From positions 4,868,739-4,932,738 of the forward strand of contig NZ_CP070973.1 of NCBI RefSeq assembly GCF_017086405.1: a stretch of DNA of 64,000 nt, in the 5' to 3' direction. Shown piece after piece: positions 15,387 to 23,769 of the stretch. A program made the position numbers and the translations under genes. The DNA comes from Mycobacterium gordonae. GTDB lineage: Bacteria > Actinomycetota > Actinomycetes > Mycobacteriales > Mycobacteriaceae. Position 1 is the stretch's first letter. Every line of letters begins with the position of its first letter. The notes under the pieces are model-generated. The model saw only the letters and a program-made list of their open reading frames with translations, had not been told where the DNA came from and made no database searches.

Positions 15387-17080
15387 CAGTCGGTCGCCTT
15401 CTGTTGTTGCTGCTGCTGTTGCTGTTCCTTCTTCGGTGCACCGTCGACGGACTGGCGCGTCTGCTGCTGAGGCTGTGTCTGCGCGGGCCGGTTGCCGTCG
15501 GGGTGCTGTTCGGGCACCGGCCTCGGCAGTGACCGCACCACCTGGGCGCGGCCCAGTTCACGAGCGGCCACCGAGGTCCGCGGCGCCAGTACCCAGGTGT
15601 CCTTGGACCCGCCACCCTGGCTGGAGTTCACCACCCGAGACCCCTCGACGAGGGCGGTGCGGGTCAAGCCCCCGGGCAGCACCCATACCTCGTTGCCGTC
15701 GTTGACGGCGAACGGCCGCAGGTCGACATAGCGCGGCGCCAGGTTGCCCTCGATACGGGTGGGCACCGTCGAGAGCTCCATCATCGGCTGCGCGATCCAG
15801 GCGCGTGGATCGTCACGAATCTTCTTGCCGATCGCGGCGAGCTCTTTCTCGGAGGCCTCCGGACCGAACACGATGCCGTAACCGCCGGATCCCTCCACCG
15901 GCTTGATCACCAGCTCGTTGATCCGGTCCAACACTTCTTCGCGTTCGTCGTCGAGCCAGCACCGGTAGGTGTCCACATTCGCCAGCAGCGGCTTCTCGCC
16001 GAGGTAGTACTCGATGATGGTGGGCACGTAGGTGTAGACGAGCTTGTCGTCGCCGACGCCGTTGCCGATCGAGCTGGAGATGACGACGTTGCCGGCCCGG
16101 GCGGCGTTGACCAGGCCGGCCACCCCGAGCACGGAATCGGCCCGGAACTGCAGTGGGTCCAGGAAGGCATCGTCGATGCGCCGGTAGATGACGTCGACCT
16201 GACGCTCCCCCTCGGTGGTGCGCATGTACACCTGGTTGTCCCGGCAGAACAGGTCGCGGCCCTCGACCAGTTCGACGCCCATCTGGCGGGCCAGCAGCGA
16301 GTGCTCGAAGTAGGCCGAGTTGTAGACACCGGGGGTCAGCACCACCACGGTGGGGTCGGCCTCGTTGGTCGCCGCCGAATTCCGCAGCGCTCGCAGCAGG
16401 TGCGACGAATAGTCGTCGACCGTGCGCACCCGGTGGGTGGCGAACAGATTGGGGAAGACACGCGCCATCGTGCGCCGGTTCTCCATGACGTACGACACAC
16501 CCGACGGTGAGCGCAGATTGTCCTCGAGGACGCGGAAGTCACCCTTGTCGTCGCGGATCAGGTCGATCCCGGCCACATGGATCCGCACCCCGTTGGGCGG
16601 GACGATCCCGACCGCCTCGCGGTGGAAGTGCTCACAAGAGGTGATCAGCCGGCGTGGGATGACCCCGTCGCGCAAGATGTCCTGGTCGCCGTAAATGTCG
16701 TCGAGGTACTTCTCGAGGGCCTTCACCCGCTGAGTGATGCCACGCTCGAGCCGTGTCCACTCGGCGGCCGAAATGACCCGCGGCACCAGGTCCAGCGGGA
16801 ACGGCCGTTCCTGCCCCGACAGGGAGAACGTGATGCCCTGGTCGATGAAGGCGCGGCCCAGCGCGTCGGCGCGGGCCTTGAGTTCTGAGGCGTCGGTGGG
16901 CGCGAGTTCGGCGTAAATGCCCTTGTAGGGGCCGCGGACGTTGCCCTGGGCGTCGAACATCTCGTCGAAGGCCATCGAGTAGGCAGCTGAGGTGTTATAG
17001 CCCTCGAAAATACGCTCGGATCGGACGGGCGACCGCCGCGGGGATGCCTCGATCTGGTTCGGGAAACTCACCTGTGTCAT
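15386..17080 (-). CDS. Circularly permuted ATP-grasp protein (Rv2411c-like)
   Basis: A 564-aa ATP-grasp-like enzyme of the circularly permuted type (DUF404/407/403 group), predicted to form amide bonds. It contains DDKGDFRVLEDNLRSPSGVSY and IKPVEGSGGYGIVFG (nucleotide-binding region) and the C-terminal VDLRPFAVN segment. The C-terminus is a low-complexity Gln-rich tail (residues about 525-564) with eight consecutive Gln encoded at 15398-15421. ATG 17080 has GAGGCAGC upstream. It is the first gene of the ATP-grasp/alpha-E/transglutaminase operon and diverges from rpsT. Confidence 0.9.
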   Translation of the reverse strand: MTQVSFPNQIEASPRRSPVRSERIFEGYNTSAAYSMAFDEMFDAQGNVRGPYKGIYAELAPTDASELKARADALGRAFIDQGITFSLSGQERPFPLDLVPRVISAAEWTRLERGITQRVKALEKYLDDIYGDQDILRDGVIPRRLITSCEHFHREAVGIVPPNGVRIHVAGIDLIRDDKGDFRVLEDNLRSPSGVSYVMENRRTMARVFPNLFATHRVRTVDDYSSHLLRALRNSAATNEADPTVVVLTPGVYNSAYFEHSLLARQMGVELVEGRDLFCRDNQVYMRTTEGERQVDVIYRRIDDAFLDPLQFRADSVLGVAGLVNAARAGNVVISSSIGNGVGDDKLVYTYVPTIIEYYLGEKPLLANVDTYRCWLDDEREEVLDRINELVIKPVEGSGGYGIVFGPEASEKELAAIGKKIRDDPRAWIAQPMMELSTVPTRIEGNLAPRYVDLRPFAVNDGNEVWVLPGGLTRTALVEGSRVVNSSQGGGSKDTWVLAPRTSVAARELGRAQVVRSLPRPVPEQHPDGNRPAQTQPQQQTRQSVDGAPKKEQQQQQQQQKATD

Positions 17081-17221
17081 GCTGCCTCAATTCCCCCATC
17101 CCGGCAGACCGAGAGTTCCGCTTTTGGGCGAAAACGTAACCGACTGATAACCTGAGCAGTCGCTATCGGGTTGCAGATACCCCGAGCAAAGCCAAAACGA
17201 AACGGGATAGGGAACTGACGC
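17081..17221. promoter_or_regulatory. Divergent promoter region, ATP-grasp operon and rpsT
   Basis: 141 bp between two outward-facing genes, so it must contain promoters for both. The sequence is visibly more A/T-rich than its surroundings (GAAAACGTAACCGACTGATAA and AAGCCAAAACGAAACGGGAT). No single -10/-35 pair stands out enough to assign. Confidence 0.5.
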
Positions 17222-17485
17222 GTGGCCAACATCAAGTCGCAGCAGAAGCGCAACCGCACTAACGAGCGCGCGCGGCTGCGCAACAAGTCGGTGAAGTCTT
17301 CGCTCCGCACGGCCATCCGCGCCTTCCGCGAGGCCACCCACGCAGGTGAGAAGGAAAAGGCGGCCGAGTTGCTGGCGTCGACCAGCCGCAAGCTGGACAA
17401 GGCGGCCAGCAAGGGCGTCATCCACAAGAATCAGGCCGCCAACAAGAAGTCGGCGTTGGCGCGCTCGCTCAACAAGCTCGGCTGA
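17222..17485 (+). CDS. rpsT: 30S ribosomal protein S20
   Basis: An 87-aa, very basic protein with the S20 signature (MANIKSQQKRNRTNERARLR, then VKSSLRTAIRAFREA and a Lys-rich C-terminus). It binds 16S rRNA in the small subunit. The start is GTG at 17222, with AGGGAA upstream. It is monocistronic and converges on holA with 28 bp between stops. Confidence 0.98.
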   Translation: MANIKSQQKRNRTNERARLRNKSVKSSLRTAIRAFREATHAGEKEKAAELLASTSRKLDKAASKGVIHKNQAANKKSALARSLNKLG

Positions 17486-17513
17486 GCGTTCTCCCGCTAA
17501 CTCCCCAGCGCCG

Positions 17514-18491
17514 TCAGGTCGAGGCCAGCTCGGCCACTTGCCGCACCGCGGCCTCCAGGGCGTAGTCGGCGTCCACGACGGCCCCCTTGACGTTCGCGTT
17601 GAGCCTGGCGACCACCCGCGACGCGACAGCCAGCCGATCGCGCGACCAGCGCCGGGCCTGTTTCTGCGCTTTCTGCACCCGCCACGGCGGCATCTTCAAT
17701 TGTCCGGCGAGCCGATAGGGGTCGCCGGACAGCGGCATCACCACGCCGATGGTGTGGATCGCCTCGGCCAGCGCGTCAGCCAGCACCACCAGCGGCTCGC
17801 CGCGCATCATCGCCCACCGCAGCGCTTCAGCGGCGCCGGCGACATCGCCGGCCACAGCCTTGTCGGCGATGTCGAAGCCTTTCACCTCGGCCTTGCCGCT
17901 GTGGTAGCGCCGGACTGCGGCGGCATCGACGGCCCCACCGGTGTCGGCGACCAGTTGGGAACAGGCCGACGCGAGCTCCCGGATGTCGGAGCCCACCGCA
18001 TCCAGCAGGGCCGTCACGGCCTCGTCGTCGACCCTGACCTTGAGCGTGCGGAATTCGCCGCGGACGAAGTCGCTGCGCTCACCGGCCTTCGTGATCCGAG
18101 CGCATGGGTGCACCTGGGCGCCCAGCGACCGCAGCTCCCCGGCCAGTGCCTTGGCCCGTCCACCGCCGGAGTGGACCACCACCAGCACCGTGCCGGCGGG
18201 CAGGTCCGCGGCGGCCGAGGCGACCAGCGCCGCCGCGTCCTTGCCTGCCTCGCCGGCCGCTTCCAGCACGATGATCCGCTCCTCGGCGAACAACGACGGG
18301 CTGAGCAACTCCGTGAGCTCGTAAGTGCTGACATCGCCCGCGCGCATCCGGTTGACCGGGACGTCGGCGATTCCGGAGTCCGCGCCGGCGCCGGCCCGCT
18401 GCCGGGCCGACCGAAGTATCTGCCCGACGGCCCGCTCGATCAGCAGTTCCTCTTCGCCCAGAACCAGGTGCAACGACGAATCACCGCTCAC
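17514..18491 (-). CDS. holA: DNA polymerase III delta subunit
   Basis: A 325-aa clamp-loader subunit that opens the beta sliding clamp. It has the HolA N-terminal domain (LHLVLGEEELLIERAVGQIL), a central AAA+-like fold without an active Walker A, and the C-terminal collar domain (AEALRWAMMRGEPLVVLADAL). GTG 18491 gives a length slightly above the M. tuberculosis homologue Rv2413c. It follows comEC closely (12 bp), probably in one transcript with comEA and comEC. Confidence 0.94.
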   Translation of the reverse strand: MSGDSSLHLVLGEEELLIERAVGQILRSARQRAGAGADSGIADVPVNRMRAGDVSTYELTELLSPSLFAEERIIVLEAAGEAGKDAAALVASAAADLPAGTVLVVVHSGGGRAKALAGELRSLGAQVHPCARITKAGERSDFVRGEFRTLKVRVDDEAVTALLDAVGSDIRELASACSQLVADTGGAVDAAAVRRYHSGKAEVKGFDIADKAVAGDVAGAAEALRWAMMRGEPLVVLADALAEAIHTIGVVMPLSGDPYRLAGQLKMPPWRVQKAQKQARRWSRDRLAVASRVVARLNANVKGAVVDADYALEAAVRQVAELAST

Positions 18492-18503
18492 CCCACGATG
18501 GTG

Positions 18504-20063
18504 TCATGAGGGAGCGACGGCTTCCGACACCGACCAGGCCACCGCACATCCGACCACGATGCACGCCAGCGCCAGGCGGCACCGACGCCACCGCCCCACG
18601 ATCACGATCGCCAGCGTCGCGCAGCCGACCCCCAGCAGGCCGGCCGGTCCGGCCGGTACCGGGACGCTGGCCCCCGGCACGCAGGACGCCCAGTGCGCGA
18701 CGCGCAGCACCCACCACACTTCGGGGCCGGTGAACCGGACCAGCAGCTGGGCACCGGCGGGCCAGGCGGCCACCAGCGCCGCCGCCGCGGTACCGAGCAC
18801 GGTGATCGGCGCTATCACCGGCGCCACCACCAGGTTGGCCAGAACGGCCACCAGGCTGAACCGGCCGGAGATCGCAGCGACCAGCGGCGCGGTCACCACC
18901 TGCGCCGCTCCGGCGACCGCCACCGCGTCGGCCAGCGGTTTCGGCCACCCCTGCCCGGCCAGCCGGCGCGACCATCGCGGGGCGATCACCACCAGTGCCG
19001 CGGTGGCGACCACCGACAGCGCGAACCCCACGTCGACTGCCAACTGTGGCGCCACCATCAACAGGACGAGGACGGTCGCCGACAGCGCCGGCATCGCCTG
19101 GCGCCGACGCGACGACACCATCGCCACCAGCGCGATGGCGCCCATCACTGCCGCCCGCAGCACGCTGGCGCTCGGCTGTACGACGAACACGAAGGCGAGC
19201 AGCGCCGCCGCGGCCAGCAGCACAGCCGGCCGCGGCCCGACCAGCCGCGCCGACAACAACATCGCGCCACACACGATCGTGACGTTGGCACCCGATACGG
19301 CCGTCAAATGGCTCATGCCCGCCGCACGGAACTCCCCGCTGGTGGTGCCGGTCAATTGCGAGGTGTCGCCGAGCACCAGCGCCGGCAGCATCGCGCCCTG
19401 ATCGGACGGCAACACCTGATGTGCCGCGGTCGCGAACCCGCTGCGGACCCGACCTGCCGCCCGGTAGAGCGGTGGCGCCCTGCCCCATTCCGGCTGTCCC
19501 ACCGCGGTGAGCACCGCGACCGTCAGGTCACGACGGGCGGGCCGGCTGATCCGGGCGGCGAACCGCACCGGACGGCCCGCCTCCACCTCACTGAAATCCG
19601 CGGAGCTGGCGAACACCGTTATGCGGCCTGATATTTCGTCGTCACGCAATCGTCGCAGGGTGGCCTTGAACATCAGCCGGCCACGTCCGAGCGGGCGCAC
19701 GGCCTCGCTGGGGACGACGGTCACCGGCGCGACGGTGCCGAAGGCCGCGGTGATCGGGTGGTGCGCGACGGCGTCGGCGCGCAGCGCGATCGCCAGCCCG
19801 TACCCCGTGCCCACCATCCCGACCGCCGTCAGCCCGGCACTGATTGCGGCACGCGTGGCTCTGAAACCCGTCCCCCGCCACAGCACCGCGGAAGCGACGG
19901 CCAGCACCGCACCACATCCGGCCAGCGCGCCGCCCACCGGCCACACGGTGCCGGCCGCCGTCACGATCCACCCGGTCAGGGCGGCCGGAACCAGACGCAC
20001 ATCCAGCCGCTCGCCTGGATCTGCCGCCAAGCCTGCCCGGGGCTGATGCGCCGGATCAGACAC
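18504..20063 (-). CDS. comEC: ComEC/Rec2-family DNA-uptake channel homologue
   Basis: A 519-aa polytopic membrane protein with an N-terminal helical pair, an OB-like soluble region (RARLMFKATLRRL-like context) and a competence domain. The conserved segment LTAVSGANVTIVCGA is followed by a run of hydrophobic helices. In naturally transformable bacteria ComEC carries single-stranded DNA across the membrane; its role in mycobacteria is unproven. No C-terminal metallo-beta-lactamase domain is present. The GTG at 20063 overlaps the comEA stop by 8 bp (GTGTCTGA), indicating coupling. Confidence 0.92.
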   Translation of the reverse strand: MSDPAHQPRAGLAADPGERLDVRLVPAALTGWIVTAAGTVWPVGGALAGCGAVLAVASAVLWRGTGFRATRAAISAGLTAVGMVGTGYGLAIALRADAVAHHPITAAFGTVAPVTVVPSEAVRPLGRGRLMFKATLRRLRDDEISGRITVFASSADFSEVEAGRPVRFAARISRPARRDLTVAVLTAVGQPEWGRAPPLYRAAGRVRSGFATAAHQVLPSDQGAMLPALVLGDTSQLTGTTSGEFRAAGMSHLTAVSGANVTIVCGAMLLSARLVGPRPAVLLAAAALLAFVFVVQPSASVLRAAVMGAIALVAMVSSRRRQAMPALSATVLVLLMVAPQLAVDVGFALSVVATAALVVIAPRWSRRLAGQGWPKPLADAVAVAGAAQVVTAPLVAAISGRFSLVAVLANLVVAPVIAPITVLGTAAAALVAAWPAGAQLLVRFTGPEVWWVLRVAHWASCVPGASVPVPAGPAGLLGVGCATLAIVIVGRWRRCRLALACIVVGCAVAWSVSEAVAPS

Positions 20064-20889
20064 GGACCAGCGAGCGCAGCTTGTCCAGCCGCGCCTGCCC
20101 GATACCGTCCACTTCGGCGAGCTGATCGACGCTGGTGAACCGCCCGTGGGCGTGACGCCACGCCACGATCGCCGCCGCCGTGACCGGGCCGACCCCGGGC
20201 AGGCCATCCAGTTGCTCGACGGTCGCGGTGTTCAGATCGACCACCTCCCCGGGCGCCGACTTAGGTTTTCCAGAGGTGGCCGGCCCGGCCGAGGGCGACT
20301 GCGCGGCGGGGGCGCCGGGTCCGACCGAGCTGCCCAGCACCGCCGGCTTGCCGGGAGCCGGCGCCATCCCTACGACGATCTGTTCACCGTCAGCCAGCGG
20401 CCTGGCCATGTTCAGTCCGACGGTGTCCGCCCCCTCGACCGCTCCCCCGGCCGCCTGCAGCGCATCGGCGATCCGCGCGCCCGGTGCCAGGGTGACCAGG
20501 CCCGCCTTGTGCACCAGGCCGACGACGCTGACCACTACCGGCCGGTCCGGTCCCGGCGTGGTCGACGCCTTCGGACCCGTCGACGAAACCCGTTCCACCG
20601 GTGGAAGTTTGGCCGAAGTCACCGGGGACGGCCGGTCCCGGACCACGGTGAAAACGGTGATCAATACCGCCAGAGCGGCGATGATCGCCAACGCGATGGC
20701 GCCGGCGCGGCCGGGGTCGGCGCGCAGCCGGGTGATCCAGCTCTGTTGCGCGCCGGTGTCGGGAAGCCACCGCGGTAGCAACGAGTTCGGGTCGTCTTCG
20801 TCGGGGTCGGACTCGGCGCTCTCCGCCTGCGGATCCGGGTCGCCAGTCAGCCGGCGCTGCAAGCGCTCGGCAGGGAGTTCAGTTCGCAT
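20056..20889 (-). CDS. comEA: ComEA-like DNA-binding membrane protein
   Basis: A 277-aa protein with an acidic cytoplasmic N-terminus, one membrane helix (about residues 62-84, AIALAIIAALAVLITVFTVV), a SLBB domain (VSVVGLVHKAGLVTLAPGARI) and a C-terminal helix-hairpin-helix pair (VDLNTATVEQLDGLPGVGP and VDGIGQARLDKLRSL). The HhH part would bind DNA outside the membrane. Order and overlap with comEC match M. tuberculosis Rv2415c-Rv2414c. Confidence 0.93.
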   Translation of the reverse strand: MRTELPAERLQRRLTGDPDPQAESAESDPDEDDPNSLLPRWLPDTGAQQSWITRLRADPGRAGAIALAIIAALAVLITVFTVVRDRPSPVTSAKLPPVERVSSTGPKASTTPGPDRPVVVSVVGLVHKAGLVTLAPGARIADALQAAGGAVEGADTVGLNMARPLADGEQIVVGMAPAPGKPAVLGSSVGPGAPAAQSPSAGPATSGKPKSAPGEVVDLNTATVEQLDGLPGVGPVTAAAIVAWRHAHGRFTSVDQLAEVDGIGQARLDKLRSLVRV

Positions 20890-21030
20890 GCGGTGACCGT
20901 ATGCGGGGCCACCGCCACGACCGGGCGCTGCCGGCGCGCCCCGCAGGCCGACTGTGGATCAATGCCGAGCTGTGGAAAAGCCGCTCGCCGAGCAGGTTTG
21001 GCCGGCCATCCCGCGGGTAGCCACGACGCC

Positions 21031-21834
21031 ATGAGTTTGGCTTTGATCACCGGCGCGTCGAGCGGCATCGGCCTGGAGCTGGCCAGGCGGTTCGCCGAGC
21101 ATGGCTACGACCTGATCATCGCGGCCGAGAACTCCGACATCCACGTCGCCGCACAGAAACTCGGGCCCTCGGGCGTCCATATCCGTCCCATCCAGGTGGA
21201 CCTGCGCACCGGCAAAGGGGTCGAAGACCTCTATCGGCAGGTCAGCGCGGACGGACAACCGCTGGACGCCGCGGCACTCAATGCCGGGGTGGGCCTCGGG
21301 GGATCTTTCGTCGACAGCAGCGTGGACGACGCGTTGGCGCTCGTCGACCTCAACGTGCGGTCCACCGTGCATCTGGCCAAGCTGATTCTGCCCGGCATGG
21401 TGCGGCGCCGCGGCGGCAAGATGCTGTTTACATCGTCGATAGCCTCGACCATGCCCGGCTCCCACCAGGCGGTGTACAACGCGTCCAAGTCATTCATCCA
21501 GTCGTTGTCCGAAGCGCTGCACGACGAACTGGGCAAGACCGGGGTCACGGTCACGGCCTTGATGCCCGGGCCCACCGAAACCAACTTCTTCCGGCGCGCG
21601 GGCATGGCGGGCACCCGGATAGGGCGCATGAGCCGCAAGGACGACCCGGTCGAAGTGGCCAGAGAAGGCTTCGACGCGTTGATGGACGGCGATCGCAAGA
21701 TCGTCGCGGAGTCGCTGCTGACCAAGGCCATGGGCATCGGCAACAAGCTGCTGCCGGACTCGGTCAAGGCCGCGGCCAACAGGGTGATGTCGACACCCCG
21801 GTCGACAGCGAGCAGCACGGAGAAGAACCGATGA
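21031..21834 (+). CDS. Short-chain dehydrogenase/reductase
   Basis: A 267-aa classical SDR. It has the NAD(P)-binding TGASSGIG (residues 7-14), NAG in the central strand, a catalytic Ser in SSIAST, and the YxxxK pair Tyr149/Lys153 (YNASK). The substrate is unknown. ATG 21031 is chosen because the fold begins there; 46 in-frame upstream residues (from 20893) have no SDR similarity. Its end overlaps the next gene by 4 bp (ATGA). This gene and the four after it are not found between comEA and eis in M. tuberculosis. Confidence 0.92.
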   Translation: MSLALITGASSGIGLELARRFAEHGYDLIIAAENSDIHVAAQKLGPSGVHIRPIQVDLRTGKGVEDLYRQVSADGQPLDAAALNAGVGLGGSFVDSSVDDALALVDLNVRSTVHLAKLILPGMVRRRGGKMLFTSSIASTMPGSHQAVYNASKSFIQSLSEALHDELGKTGVTVTALMPGPTETNFFRRAGMAGTRIGRMSRKDDPVEVAREGFDALMDGDRKIVAESLLTKAMGIGNKLLPDSVKAAANRVMSTPRSTASSTEKNR

Positions 21835-22241
21835 GCGTCAATGCGAATCCCAACACCGACGCCTCGATCGGCGAGCTGATATCCCAACTCTCGTCGCAGA
21901 CCTCCCGGCTCGTGCGCGACGAAATGCGGCTGGCGCAAAAAGAACTCGTCCAATCTGCCAAACACGCCGGCGCCGGCGCCGGGCTGTTCGGCGCGGCCGG
22001 GCTGCTGGCGTTCTTCGGTCTGGCGAGCTTGATCGCCGCCGCCATCGCGGCGTTGGCGCTGGCCCTGCCCACGTGGGCGGCCGCCTTGATCGTGGCTGCG
22101 GCGTTGTTCGCCATCGCGGGAGTGGCGGCCCTGATCAGCCGGCGGCAGACCAAAGAGGTGACGCCGGCGGCCCCGCACGCGGTCGCCAGCGTCAAGCAGG
22201 ACATCGAGGAAGTGAAGGGCGCCCGACATGGCCGAAGCTGA
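21831..22241 (+). CDS. Phage-holin-superfamily (DUF1469) membrane protein
   Basis: 136 aa. A polar N-terminal helix contains the family's SRLVRDEMRLAQKEL motif, followed by two adjacent membrane helices (about residues 46-75 and 80-105) and a charged tail. Despite the family name these are chromosomal membrane proteins in actinobacteria, not lysis genes. Translation is coupled to the SDR through ATGA, and the gene overlaps the DUF3618 gene by 14 bp. Confidence 0.88.
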   Translation: MSVNANPNTDASIGELISQLSSQTSRLVRDEMRLAQKELVQSAKHAGAGAGLFGAAGLLAFFGLASLIAAAIAALALALPTWAAALIVAAALFAIAGVAALISRRQTKEVTPAAPHAVASVKQDIEEVKGARHGRS

Positions 22242-22488
22242 ACGCACCCCGCCACCAACCCAGTCACCCGAACCGGGCCCCGACGCCGAGATACGCGACA
22301 TTCAGCGCGACATCGAGCGCACCCGGACCCAGCTCGGCGAAACCGTCGAAGTTCTCTCGTCGAAGGCCGACGTTGCCGAGCGGGCCAAAGAAGCCGCACG
22401 CGCCGCGCAACCGACGCTGATAGTGGCCGCCTCGGCCGCCGGCGTCGCTCTCGTCGCGCTGCTGTGGTGGCGTCGCCGGCGGCGCTGA
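22228..22488 (+). CDS. DUF3618 membrane-anchored protein
   Basis: An 86-aa protein with the DUF3618 signature IQRDIERTRTQLGETVEVLSSK (a helical segment, about residues 25-48) and one C-terminal membrane helix ending in a run of Arg (WWRRRRR). Partner genes of the DUF1469 type are its usual neighbours, as here. Function unknown; a membrane-associated coiled-coil scaffold is possible. Confidence 0.88.
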   Translation: MAEAERTPPPTQSPEPGPDAEIRDIQRDIERTRTQLGETVEVLSSKADVAERAKEAARAAQPTLIVAASAAGVALVALLWWRRRRR

Positions 22489-22604
22489 GGTCTGCCGCCA
22501 ACCGACCACCCGGTGGGCGAATGCCGCCGCCCAGCGCCTAACGTGCAGTACAGGACCGCCGTAACCCCTGCGTCGACGGTCACCACGGACACAGGAGGCT
22601 GCCG

Positions 22605-23762
22605 ATGAAACTGGCGCTCACGCCCGACGAAGCCGCGTTCCGCGACGAACTGCGGACCTTCTTCACCACCGAGATTCCGGGCGATATCCGCGACCGGGTC
22701 CGACAGGGTGGTCACCTGACGCGCGACGAGATCGTCGCCAACCACAAGCTGCTGCACGAGCACGAGCTGGCAGTGCCGAACTGGCCCGTCGAATGGGGCG
22801 GAAAAGACTGGACACCCACCCAATTCCAGATCTGGACCGACGAGATGCAGTTGGCCAGCGTCCCGGAGCCGTTGAACTTCAACACCAAGATGGTGGGCCC
22901 GGTGATCGCCGAGTTCGGCTCACCGGAGGTCAAGGAACGGTTTCTGCCGCCGACGGCCAGCCTCGACATCTGGTGGTGCCAGGGCTTCTCCGAGCCCGAA
23001 GCCGGATCGGACCTGGCTTCGCTGCGCACCACCGCCGTCCGCGACGGTGACAGTTACGTCGTCAACGGGCAGAAGACCTGGACGACGCTCGGCCAGTACG
23101 CGGACTGGATCTTCTGCCTGGTACGCACCGACCCCCAGGCACCCAAGCGCCAGGCCGGCATCTCGTTCCTGCTCATGTCCATGGACACCCCGGGCATCAC
23201 GCTACGGCCGATCAAGTTGATCGACGGCAGCGTCGAGGTCAACGAGGTGTTCTTCTCCGACGCCCGGGTGCCGGCCAATCAGCTTGTCGGAGAAGAGAAT
23301 CAGGGTTGGAGTTACGCGAAGTTCCTGCTCGGCAACGAACGCACCGGGATCGCCCAGGTGGGCCGCACCAAAGTGCGTCTGGCGGAGGTGAAGCGGCACG
23401 CCGCCGAGAGCGGCCTGCTTGAGGACCCGTTGTTCGCCGCCCGACTGGCAGAGGCCGAGAACGAGGTGCTCGCACTGGAACTCACCCAGGCCCGGGTGGT
23501 GTCGAGTTCGGTCGGTGGAAAACCCAACCCGGCATCGTCGGTGCTCAAGCTGCGCGGCAGCCAACTGCAGCAGATCGCCACCGAACTGATGGTCGAGGTG
23601 GCCGGTCCCGACGCGCTGCCGGTGGGCGGGGACGGCATCGCCTCCCCGGAATGGGCCCAGTCCAGCGCCCCGACTTATCTCAACTACCGCAAGACCTCGA
23701 TCTACGGCGGCAGCAACGAGGTGCAGCGCAACATCATCTCCTCGACCATTCTCGGATTGTGA
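22605..23762 (+). CDS. Acyl-CoA dehydrogenase, large-type subunit
   Basis: A 385-aa FAD-dependent acyl-CoA dehydrogenase with the standard N-terminal, beta and C-terminal helical domains: WWCQGFSEPEAGSDLASLRT (FAD/substrate region) and RKTSIYGGSNEVQRN near the C-terminus. In MCAD-type enzymes that last motif carries the catalytic Glu (IYEG); here it is Gly (IYGG). That is common in subunits of heteromeric FadE enzymes. The RBS ACAGGAGG is strong. A second acyl-CoA dehydrogenase gene follows after 7 bp, pointing to an alpha2beta2 enzyme. The substrate is unknown. Confidence 0.93.
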   Translation: MKLALTPDEAAFRDELRTFFTTEIPGDIRDRVRQGGHLTRDEIVANHKLLHEHELAVPNWPVEWGGKDWTPTQFQIWTDEMQLASVPEPLNFNTKMVGPVIAEFGSPEVKERFLPPTASLDIWWCQGFSEPEAGSDLASLRTTAVRDGDSYVVNGQKTWTTLGQYADWIFCLVRTDPQAPKRQAGISFLLMSMDTPGITLRPIKLIDGSVEVNEVFFSDARVPANQLVGEENQGWSYAKFLLGNERTGIAQVGRTKVRLAEVKRHAAESGLLEDPLFAARLAEAENEVLALELTQARVVSSSVGGKPNPASSVLKLRGSQLQQIATELMVEVAGPDALPVGGDGIASPEWAQSSAPTYLNYRKTSIYGGSNEVQRNIISSTILGL

Positions 23763-23769
23763 GGCAGTC

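Noticed and set aside
17486..17513. Possible terminator between rpsT and holA
   Set aside because: Convergent genes make one likely, but no stable stem-loop could be read in the 28 bp.
21831..22241. Holin-family name suggesting a prophage remnant
   Set aside because: DUF1469 proteins are ordinary actinobacterial membrane proteins; no phage structural, integrase or lysin genes are nearby.
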